From: Parcubacteria bacterium C7867-008
GTDB taxonomy: Bacteria; Patescibacteria; Paceibacteria; UBA9973; UBA2103
Assembly: GCA_001189215.1 (NCBI GenBank)
Contig: LFCR01000006.1
Location: 124,001 to 188,000, forward strand
Reading direction: 5' to 3'
DNA: 64,000 nt
Shown here: in pieces, positions 37,343-43,869 of the stretch
Layout: the number at the start of each line of letters is the position of its first letter
Position numbering within the stretch: position 1 is the stretch's first letter
The notes under the pieces: model-generated
Told to the model about the DNA's origin: nothing
What the model saw: the letters and a program-made list of their open reading frames with translations, nothing else
The model's database searches: none
Translations under genes and position numbers: made by a program

Positions 37343-37846
37343 ATGGGCTGGACAGACGAACGAGTCGAACTCCTCAAGAAGCTCTGGCAAGATGGTCTCT
37401 CGGCTTCGCAGATCGCGAAGCAGTTGGGCGGAGTGACGCGCAACTCAGTCATCGGAAAGGTCCATCGACTGGGCCTGTCCGGACGCGCAACGCCCTCCAA
37501 GCCGCAACGCACGGTCTTCAAGGCTCCGCGACCGACGCGGCCCGTTACAGCAAAACCTTCGGCACCTCGTCGCATCGCTGAACCGGTCGCGGCCGCACCG
37601 GCCCGCACACCCTTGTACTGCGTGGACGAAAGCCCTGGAACGGCAACGATCATCACGCTGGGCGCCCACATGTGCAAGTGGCCGATCGGAGATCCGTCGC
37701 TCGACAACTTCACGTTCTGCGGCCGTCGCTCAGAAGAGGGTGGGCCGTACTGCCACGAACATTCCTGCGTTGCCTATCAGCCGGCACAGGCGAAGAAGAA
37801 GTCTTCAGGTGCGGAACTGGCGCGATCGCTGCGCCGGTACATCTGA
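37343..37846 (+). CDS. gcrA: GcrA-family cell-cycle transcription regulator
   Basis: 167 residues. The N-terminal GcrA DNA-binding domain is near-canonical: MGWTDERVELLKKLWQDGLS, ASQIAKQLGGVTRNSVIGKV, HRLGLSGR. An Arg/Pro/Ala linker leads to the C-terminal domain (GAHMCKWPIGDPSLDNFTFC, PYCHEHSCVAYQP), which in GcrA contacts sigma70. In Alphaproteobacteria it activates promoters carrying CcrM-methylated GANTC. GGGGT precedes the ATG. GC-rich codon use differs sharply from neighbours, suggesting acquisition from an alphaproteobacterium or its phage. No CcrM methylase is seen in the window. Confidence 0.88.
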   Translation: MGWTDERVELLKKLWQDGLSASQIAKQLGGVTRNSVIGKVHRLGLSGRATPSKPQRTVFKAPRPTRPVTAKPSAPRRIAEPVAAAPARTPLYCVDESPGTATIITLGAHMCKWPIGDPSLDNFTFCGRRSEEGGPYCHEHSCVAYQPAQAKKKSSGAELARSLRRYI

Positions 37847-37873
37847 ACCCAAATTTATCCTTCGGGATATCAA

Positions 37874-37902
37874 ACGGGCCCTTCGAGAATCGAAGGGCCC
37901 GT
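37874..37902. terminator. Bidirectional intrinsic terminator
   Basis: ACGGGCCCTTCG pairs perfectly with CGAAGGGCCCGT around AGAAT, between the convergent gcrA and msrB genes. Confidence 0.85.
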
Positions 37903-37911
37903 GATGTGTTT

Positions 37912-38298
37912 CTACTCTTTCTCGAATTCGAGACAAACGGAGTTAATGCAATACCGCTTACCACCCTTATCTTCTGGTCCGTCATCAAACACGTGACCAA
38001 GATGGCTGTTGCAATGCTTACAAAATACCTCTGTGCGATGCATGCCGTGCGCGTCATCTGAGCGTGTGCCCACATTCTCTGCCACCGCTGGATCAGTAAA
38101 GGAAGGCCAGCCACTCTTTGAATCGAACTTAGCCGTAGAAGAGAACAGGGCATTTCCACATACCTTACAGCGATACATACCATGATCATGATTATCTACA
38201 TACGCGCCTTTCCAGGGAGCTTCAGTACCGCCTTCACGGAGAACTGCGTATTCTTCAGGACTTAGCTTTGCACGGATTTCGTCTTCATTCATTTCCAT
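37912..38298 (-). CDS. msrB: Peptide-methionine (R)-S-oxide reductase
   Basis: 128 residues. Zinc-binding CxxC pairs (YRCKVCG, FCKHC), SGWPSF, and the catalytic segment RYCINSVCLEFE are all present. It repairs methionine-R-sulfoxide, complementing MsrA on the other side of gcrA. TATAAT lies 8 nt upstream of the ATG, a leaderless start. Confidence 0.95.
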   Translation of the reverse strand: MEMNEDEIRAKLSPEEYAVLREGGTEAPWKGAYVDNHDHGMYRCKVCGNALFSSTAKFDSKSGWPSFTDPAVAENVGTRSDDAHGMHRTEVFCKHCNSHLGHVFDDGPEDKGGKRYCINSVCLEFEKE

Positions 38299-38306
38299 AT
38301 AAGAGA

Positions 38307-38312
38307 ATTATA
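38307..38312 (-). promoter_or_regulatory. -10 box (TATAAT) 8 nt before msrB
   Basis: Minus strand consensus TATAAT with eight bases to the ATG at 38298. Confidence 0.5.
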
Positions 38313-38356
38313 CCCCTATGACAAAGCTCTGCCGATAGGCTAGGATTAAGGAACGT

Positions 38357-38839
38357 ATGACTCGAACGGCCCTCCTGTCCCTCCTCCTTGTTCTTACATT
38401 CCTAGGCCTCGCAGACTCCTGGTATCTTGCCCAGACTGCACTTGATGGAGACTCACTTGCTTGTAGTATTCAGGGTCTTGAAAGCCTCAATGGATGTAAC
38501 CAAGTGGCACAGAGTGCCTATTCTAAAGTCTTTGGACTACCGTTAGCCCTCTACGGTGTCTTCTTCTACGGCGTACTTTTTGTAATAGCTTCGGTGCTTT
38601 TTGCGGTATCGTGGCGCATGTTGTATCGCGCATCTATTGCTCTTGGGGTAATTGGTCTGCTCCTTTCGCTCTATTTTGTATTCCTTCAGTTTTTTGTAAT
38701 TAAGGCACTTTGCGTATATTGCTTAGCTTCAATGGTTATCTCGTTCTGTATATTCTTTGTAACGCTGCACCTGTGGAAGCGGTTTGCCTTAGTGAAGGTG
38801 TTGGATCCCTTTACGCCCGTCATCCCCTTGACCTCATAA
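38357..38839 (+). CDS. VKOR-family quinone-coupled disulfide oxidoreductase
   Basis: 160 residues, four to five membrane helices. Loop cysteines Cys36 and Cys47 (SLACSIQGLESLNGCNQV) and the active-site CVYC (Cys119-Cys122) match bacterial VKOR, which reoxidises DsbA and passes electrons to quinone. AAGGAA lies upstream of the ATG. It is the likely partner of the DsbA at 33284-34000. The next gene starts 4 nt downstream, so the two are probably co-transcribed. Confidence 0.92.
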   Translation: MTRTALLSLLLVLTFLGLADSWYLAQTALDGDSLACSIQGLESLNGCNQVAQSAYSKVFGLPLALYGVFFYGVLFVIASVLFAVSWRMLYRASIALGVIGLLLSLYFVFLQFFVIKALCVYCLASMVISFCIFFVTLHLWKRFALVKVLDPFTPVIPLTS

Positions 38840-38843
38840 CACT

Positions 38844-40010
38844 ATGTCTACGTCGCGCATCATTCTTCCCGTATTACTTGCACTGATGCTTCCGATCCTC
38901 TCGCACGCGGCAACGTTTGCAGAAGATAAGACCATTGTAGTTTCAGCTCCGCCACCCGATAACACGTATCTCGCTGGCGTATCTGTGAGCGTGAGTGCAC
39001 CACTTCCTGCAGACCTGGCTGCAGCAGGAGGTACGGTCACTACCTACTCACCAATCAAGGGAGACGCACTTATCACAGGAGGCACCATTCATCTCCAAGA
39101 AGCTGTTGAGGGCGATGTACGTGCGGCAGGACTCCAAGTATTGATCGACGGTCCCGTAACAGGAGATGTTGTTGTAGGAGGTGGTACGGTCAAAGTAACT
39201 GCTCCTGCGCGTGATGTTCGTCTCTTCGGCTTACAAGTACTTGCAACGGGTGGCGCAGAAGGACCGGTAACTATTTACGGCACCGATGTAACCCTTGCGG
39301 GTGAATATGCAGGTGATGTTGAGATTATTGCGTCTGACCGCCTCATCATAGGACCTGATACCCACATACGCGGAACCCTTAGGTACAATGCGCCGCAACA
39401 GATAGAAATACCAGCTTCATCAGTGGTGGATGGGGGAGTTACGTACACCGGCTCATACGCATACGTCCCCACGAATGCTGAAGTACAAAAGTTTGCGATT
39501 GCTGGTGCAGGTATCTTCTTCATCGTACGTGCGCTTGCGGTAATGGTTGCTGCAGGCCTTCTTGCGGGCGTCTTCCCAATCTTTAGTGCGCCTCTTGCAA
39601 CGCGTGTGTTCACTCGTCGCTACGCACGGTTAAGTCTGCTAGCCCTTCTTGGCTTTGGTGTTCTCATCGCTGCTCCGGCATTGATACTTCTCCTCTCTGT
39701 TTCTTTTGTTGGTGCTGCCATTGCACTGCTTCTTGGTGCTGCATATATTTTGCTCGTATTCCTCTCCTATCTCTATGCAGGTATTCTTGCAGGTGGGGCC
39801 GTTCGCTATCTTGCCACAAAACGCTCAGCAACACTTATCTCATGGAAGGACGCAATAGTAGGAATGCTCGTATTCTTCATTGCGGGTAGTCTTCCATACG
39901 TGGGAGGTGTTATTACTCTCGTTGCACTCTGTATCACGCTTGGTGCATTGGTTTCAAATCTCTATCTGTTTGCCTTCCATCGCACCACGTCGTGGCACAC
40001 TGAATTCTAA
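38844..40010 (+). CDS. Exported bactofilin-like repeat protein with C-terminal membrane domain
   Basis: 388 residues. Signal peptide (residues 1-22, ending SHAA). About 180 residues of short beta repeats (GDALITGGTIHLQEAVEGDV, GPVTGDVVVGGGTVKVTAPA, GDVEIIASDRLIIGPDTHIR) give a bactofilin-like beta-helix. Four or five membrane helices follow (about 215-380). The exterior beta-helix plus membrane module suggests a surface or scaffold role; no enzyme motif seen. Likely operon with VKOR upstream and peroxiredoxin downstream. Confidence 0.8.
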   Translation: MSTSRIILPVLLALMLPILSHAATFAEDKTIVVSAPPPDNTYLAGVSVSVSAPLPADLAAAGGTVTTYSPIKGDALITGGTIHLQEAVEGDVRAAGLQVLIDGPVTGDVVVGGGTVKVTAPARDVRLFGLQVLATGGAEGPVTIYGTDVTLAGEYAGDVEIIASDRLIIGPDTHIRGTLRYNAPQQIEIPASSVVDGGVTYTGSYAYVPTNAEVQKFAIAGAGIFFIVRALAVMVAAGLLAGVFPIFSAPLATRVFTRRYARLSLLALLGFGVLIAAPALILLLSVSFVGAAIALLLGAAYILLVFLSYLYAGILAGGAVRYLATKRSATLISWKDAIVGMLVFFIAGSLPYVGGVITLVALCITLGALVSNLYLFAFHRTTSWHTEF

Positions 40011-40020
40011 GCACATCCCT

Positions 40021-40494
40021 ATGGCTATTCCTCAAACAGGTTCTATCGCACCCACATTCACGCTCCTTGATCAGGATGGAGTTGAACACTCTCTAGCGGA
40101 AGCAAAAGGGAAATACGCTCTTGTCTACTTCTATCCCAAAGACGATACCGGTGGCTGTACTAAAGAAGCCTGTTCACTGGGAGAATATTTCCCAGACTTT
40201 TCTAAGAGTGGAGCAGTGATATACGGTATCTCTCCAGACACCGTAAAGAGCCACAAGAAGTTTGCAGAGAAGTACTCTTTACCATTTACCCTTCTCGCTG
40301 ATCCAGATCATCAGGCCATTAAAGCGTACGACGTGTGGGGACCAAAGAAGTTCATGGGTCGAGACTATGACGGGGTATACCGTACTTCATTCCTTATTGC
40401 TCCAGATGGCACTATCGCCAAGGTGTACGAGAATGTGAAGCCAGAATCACATGCCCAGGAAGTACTAACCGACCTCAAGGAACTTGGTGCCTAG
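40021..40494 (+). CDS. bcp: Thioredoxin-dependent peroxiredoxin, PrxQ/Bcp type
   Basis: 157 residues. Peroxidatic and resolving Cys five apart in YPKDDTGGCTKEACSLGEYF, and the downstream VWGPKKFMGRDYDGVYRTSF are typical of PrxQ/Bcp. It reduces hydroperoxides using thioredoxin. I take the ATG at 40021, which gives the standard family N-terminus; the longer frame overlaps the previous gene. The nth gene starts 3 nt after its stop. Confidence 0.95.
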   Translation: MAIPQTGSIAPTFTLLDQDGVEHSLAEAKGKYALVYFYPKDDTGGCTKEACSLGEYFPDFSKSGAVIYGISPDTVKSHKKFAEKYSLPFTLLADPDHQAIKAYDVWGPKKFMGRDYDGVYRTSFLIAPDGTIAKVYENVKPESHAQEVLTDLKELGA

Positions 40495-40497
40495 TCC

Positions 40498-41163
40498 ATG
40501 ACAAAGAAGCAAGAAGAACGAAAGCTGCGGGCAAAGAAGATACTCGCATACTTAAAGAAAGCATACCCAGAACCTAAGACCGAACTAGCATATAAAACAC
40601 CCGTTCAACTTGCTGCTGCTGTGATGCTCTCTGCACAATCCACGGACAAGCGTGTGAACATTGTTACCGAAACCCTGTGGAAGAAATACAAAACTATTAA
40701 TGATTTTGCTGACGCAGATCTCGCCACGTTCACTAAAGAAATCTCCAGCATTACCTTCTACCGAAACAAAGCAAAAGCTATCATCGGTATGGCCCAGAGA
40801 GTGCGTAGTGAATACAAAGGAAAGATCCCAAAAACTGAAGCAGAACTGGTTACGCTCCCAGGTATCGCATACAAGTCCGCACACGTCATCATAGGAGAAC
40901 TCTACGGCATATACGAAGGTATCCCCACAGACACGCACGTACGTCGCTTTGCGCTTCGCTTTGATCTCACTGATAGTAAGGACCTCACAAAGATTTCCAA
41001 AGATCTAGAAGCACTCATCCCCAAAGCAGACTGGAAGTATGTAAACAATGGACTTGTACTGTATGGACGGTATCTGTGTAAGGCGCTGCCGCACGATTGT
41101 GCCGACCATCCTTTGACCAAGATTTGGCCGCCCGCAGCTAGTCGCTGGCCTAAGAGTAAGTAA
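40498..41163 (+). CDS. nth: Endonuclease III-like DNA glycosylase/AP lyase lacking a complete Fe-S loop
   Basis: 221 residues. HhH-GPD fold with LPGIAYKSAHVII (catalytic Lys126, equivalent to E. coli Lys120) and PTDTHVRRFALRF (Asp145, equivalent to Asp138). The [4Fe-4S] loop is incomplete: the Cys-x6-Cys-x2-Cys-x5-Cys positions read Cys, Cys, His, Trp (LCKALPHDCADHPLTKIW). It should remove oxidised pyrimidines and nick the strand. Starts 3 nt after the peroxiredoxin gene, linking it to oxidative stress. Confidence 0.92.
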   Translation: MTKKQEERKLRAKKILAYLKKAYPEPKTELAYKTPVQLAAAVMLSAQSTDKRVNIVTETLWKKYKTINDFADADLATFTKEISSITFYRNKAKAIIGMAQRVRSEYKGKIPKTEAELVTLPGIAYKSAHVIIGELYGIYEGIPTDTHVRRFALRFDLTDSKDLTKISKDLEALIPKADWKYVNNGLVLYGRYLCKALPHDCADHPLTKIWPPAASRWPKSK

Positions 41164-41186
41164 CTTGCGTTTTATAAGCAGGAGAG

Positions 41187-41192
41187 TATAGT
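41187..41192 (+). promoter_or_regulatory. -10 box (TATAGT) of a structured ncRNA
   Basis: TATAGT, with TTGCGT 16 bp upstream as a weak -35. Predicted start at about 41199, exactly at the beginning of the RNA's closing stem. Confidence 0.55.
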
Positions 41193-41198
41193 ATTTTC

Positions 41199-41416
41199 AG
41201 CTGGGCTCCCAAGAGTTCTTATTCTCGTGTACCTCGTCGTCACGTTGGGGCGGCATAGGGGCAGACTACAATTTACGGCCTCGAGGCCTTGAATCTTAGG
41301 TGTCGGCGGATAACCTTGTGTCCTCTGTGACTCATAACTGCCCATCCTAAGGCTCTCTTCGGGAGTCTAGCACCACACTATAGCGTCCACCTTCGGGGGG
41401 CGCTTTCTTTTTATTT
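41199..41416 (+). ncRNA. Structured non-coding RNA, unidentified (6S-like size)
   Basis: About 215 nt between nth and mutY with no ORF, its own -10 box and an intrinsic terminator. The first bases GCTGGGCTCCC (41200-41210) pair with GGGAGTCTAGC (41361-41371) in an 11-bp stem that continues AAGAG/CTCTT. GGGGCAG can pair with CTGCCC further in, and a GGCCTCGAGGCC hairpin sits near the exact centre. End-pairing and length recall 6S RNA, but I cannot confirm the central bubble. It is not RNase P, has no SRP GGAAGGAAGCA motif and no tmRNA tag frame. ACCA follows the closing stem. Confidence 0.6.
41382..41416 (+). terminator. Intrinsic terminator of the ncRNA
   Basis: AGCGTCC pairs with GGGGCGCT (one G-U) around ACCTTCGG and is followed by TTCTTTTTATTT. 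Confidence 0.75.
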
Positions 41417-41454
41417 CCCCTTTCATATCCACAGGATAGACTGTTGGTATTGTT

Positions 41455-42264
41455 ATGGATTTAAGGAAGTTCAGGAAAACCATATGGGATTTTTATAAAA
41501 AAGAGGGGAGGCACAACCTGCCCTGGAGACACACCAACGACCCATACTCTATCCTTGTTTCAGAAGTAATGTTGCAACAGACGCAGGTTGAACGGGTGCG
41601 AGCATATTACACTGCGTGGCTCAAGAAATTTCCAACCGTACGTGTTCTTGCAAATGCTCCACTCGCAGACGTCCTCAAGGCGTGGCAAGGACTTGGGTAT
41701 AACCGTCGTGCCAAGATGTTGCATGACGCTGCTAAGAAAGTGGTTTCAGAATACAAAGGGAAGATGCCAACTGATCCTGATATCCTTGTTACGCTCCCTG
41801 GTGTTGGTCCGTACACTGCACGAGCTGTTGCAGCATTCTCAACAAATACAGATACCGTATTCATTGAGACCAACCTGCGTACTGTAGTGATGCATCATTT
41901 CTATCCAAACACAGATAAAGTGTCTGATGCAGAGATACTAGAAGTTCTAGCCAGCGCTCTTCCAAAGGGCAGGGCAAGGGAATGGTATGCCGCCCTTATG
42001 GATTATGGTTCGTATTTAAAGAGGAATGGTGTACGTGTAAATTCTAAGAGTGCTACCTATGTAAAACAATCCATATTTAGCGGTTCTGGTCGTGAGGCAC
42101 GAGGTGCCATTCTAAAAGAACTTACACAAGGCACTGCGACAAAGAAACGTCTCACTGGTCTTCTGGGTGACGCTCGTACGGAACAAATGTCCCTACAGCT
42201 TCAAAAACTACTCACCGAAGGCATGATACAGAAATATGGAACTCAATACTCATTACCGCGTTAA
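41455..42264 (+). CDS. mutY: MutY-like adenine glycosylase without Fe-S cluster
   Basis: 269 residues. NLPWRHTNDPYSILVSEVML (Glu37 matches E. coli Glu37), QQTQV, GLGYNRRA and LPGVGPYTARAV identify a MutY-type HhH glycosylase, which removes A opposite 8-oxoG. Two departures: the catalytic Asp138 position is Glu (VFIETNLRTV, Glu138), and all four Fe-S Cys positions are replaced (K, N, S, Q). There is no NUDIX-like 8-oxoG-recognition domain; the C-terminus is a short winged-helix-like tail. It may be altered in activity. Overlaps the convergent MFS gene by 4 nt. Confidence 0.85.
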   Translation: MDLRKFRKTIWDFYKKEGRHNLPWRHTNDPYSILVSEVMLQQTQVERVRAYYTAWLKKFPTVRVLANAPLADVLKAWQGLGYNRRAKMLHDAAKKVVSEYKGKMPTDPDILVTLPGVGPYTARAVAAFSTNTDTVFIETNLRTVVMHHFYPNTDKVSDAEILEVLASALPKGRAREWYAALMDYGSYLKRNGVRVNSKSATYVKQSIFSGSGREARGAILKELTQGTATKKRLTGLLGDARTEQMSLQLQKLLTEGMIQKYGTQYSLPR

Positions 42265-43454
42265 GCAGGATCAGCCACAGAACCAATGGCAACTTGTTTA
42301 GGGCGGAGACCTTGAATTGAATTGGCAGCAAGAACACCTCCAATCGCAATAAAGATTCCAGATACGATAAAGAATACTGTGAAGTTACTAATCATGAGAA
42401 TGATGGTGCCGACAAGCGGTGCAACAAGCGCTCCAACCGGACGCGTCATACGGAAGACACTAACAGTGTTAGTGTCTTGTTCTGAGACTCTGCGGAAGAA
42501 GTGACCCTCTACCATCGCTTCAACTAATGCAGCACCAATACGCGTTAGTAGAAGAATACCGAGAATTATTAAGATAGAAGTTTCTGCGGTTATGAACCCC
42601 ACAAGAGCAAATGAAATACCGGTACAAATGAATCCGACTATCAGAAGTATGCGATCTCCAAACCTAGTATCGGCAAGTACTCCTGCTGGATATTCAATTA
42701 GTACAAATGGAATCAACATAATTGCAAAGATCCAACCAAGTTCAGACCAAGGAATGCCTAATACTGTGTGGAGATACAGAGGAATATACAGTGGCGCTAG
42801 GTGGAAGAAGAGCTGAAGGATGCCCATGGCAATCGCTACCGCACGTAGATCCTTATCTTTCGCAATACACGCACAGGCTTCTGTAACATTGTGTATCCCA
42901 AGAATACGCTTAGAGGGTAGTTTGCGAAGGAACATTAGAAGTATTACCGGTATGAGAGAGAACGAGGCAACGAGGAATACGCGATCGTAATGTGCATCAC
43001 CATCCAGGAGTAGGCCAATGATAAGTGGTGCAATTACGAGCATTAGATTACCAGCAGTGATAAACGCTGTACGTACACGCCCCGTTTCGTCTTCGCTCTC
43101 AACGGTGGCTTCAAGAAGAATATCCAATTGATATACCAGAAGGGGAGAAACTGCACATGCTAGTGCGGCAAGCAGCACAGCGCCCACTACCGTTGGAGTA
43201 AGTGCGAGCCACAGAAGAATACACATCTCTACTAATGCAAAGAAGATCACCAAGCGCTGAGGACCATGCTGTGCCACGAGCTTTGGTATGAAGGGGAAGA
43301 TTCCCAGAGTCACCAATGCACCCAAGGACACAACCAAACCGGTACTCTCCTCCGGCATGAATGTCGCCAGATAGGGAGTGAGGATGTAGATAATGAGGAA
43401 AAAATGCGCTGCAGCAAAGAAGTTGCTCAGCGATAGAATACGGCGCGCCTGCAT
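42261..43454 (-). CDS. MFS transporter
   Basis: 397 residues with 12 predicted membrane helices. The 2-3 loop FIPKLVAQHGPQRLVIFFAL is a loose motif A and the 8-9 loop EYPAGVLADTRFGDRILLIV a clearer repeat of it. A substrate cannot be predicted; the N-terminal region resembles drug or small-solute exporters. TACAAT lies 9 nt upstream of the ATG at 43454. Confidence 0.82.
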   Translation of the reverse strand: MQARRILSLSNFFAAAHFFLIIYILTPYLATFMPEESTGLVVSLGALVTLGIFPFIPKLVAQHGPQRLVIFFALVEMCILLWLALTPTVVGAVLLAALACAVSPLLVYQLDILLEATVESEDETGRVRTAFITAGNLMLVIAPLIIGLLLDGDAHYDRVFLVASFSLIPVILLMFLRKLPSKRILGIHNVTEACACIAKDKDLRAVAIAMGILQLFFHLAPLYIPLYLHTVLGIPWSELGWIFAIMLIPFVLIEYPAGVLADTRFGDRILLIVGFICTGISFALVGFITAETSILIILGILLLTRIGAALVEAMVEGHFFRRVSEQDTNTVSVFRMTRPVGALVAPLVGTIILMISNFTVFFIVSGIFIAIGGVLAANSIQGLRPKQVAIGSVADPA

Positions 43455-43498
43455 GATGCACGAATTGTAACATTTACCATAAACAATCTATGCTGTAT

Positions 43499-43804
43499 TT
43501 AGAACTGCAGTAACGCGTATACAGTAAAAGCGATGATGCCCACGGAGAGAATCGTTGCAGGTATCAATACTGCTAGCTTTACCGGGCTACCTTTCTTGAT
43601 GAGATTAATCAGATATGCAATGATCGTTACTACTGCCAAAACGATGACCACACAACCCACAATAAAAGTAATTACTGCTAACAAAATACCCCATAACCAC
43701 TGAGCGGTATCTTGCATGAAATTTTCAAGTAGGTACCATGCGACACCAATCTCTACGACGCATACGAACATGGCTATGGATATGCTACGAAGGAAAGAGT
43801 TCAT
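43499..43804 (-). CDS. Small membrane protein with three to four predicted helices
   Basis: 101 residues from ATG 43804, chosen because TATACT ends 7 nt upstream. Predicted membrane helices include ISIAMFVCVVEIGVAWYLL, WGILLAVITFIVGCVVIVLAVV, and KLAVLIPATILSVGIIAFTV near the C-terminus. This resembles small hypothetical membrane proteins of CPR genomes; no family recognised. Confidence 0.6.
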   Translation of the reverse strand: MNSFLRSISIAMFVCVVEIGVAWYLLENFMQDTAQWLWGILLAVITFIVGCVVIVLAVVTIIAYLINLIKKGSPVKLAVLIPATILSVGIIAFTVYALLQF

Positions 43805-43811
43805 GAAGATA

Positions 43812-43817
43812 AGTATA
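43812..43817 (-). promoter_or_regulatory. -10 box (TATACT) 7 nt before the 43804 gene
   Basis: Minus strand TATACT, seven bases, ATG. It lies directly after the RNase J terminator. Confidence 0.5.
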
Positions 43818-43820
43818 CGA

Positions 43821-43852
43821 CAAAGGCCCGCATCAAATGATGCGGGCCTTTG
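43821..43852 (-). terminator. Intrinsic terminator of the RNase J gene
   Basis: CAAAGGCCCGCATC pairs perfectly with GATGCGGGCCTTTG around a short loop. Confidence 0.85.
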
Positions 43853-43869
43853 CATGTGTTAGATGAGCC

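Noticed and set aside
41199..41416. tmRNA or SRP RNA identity for the structured RNA
   Set aside because: No T-arm GTTCGAATC-type motif or tag-peptide frame, and no GGAAGGAAGCA motif.
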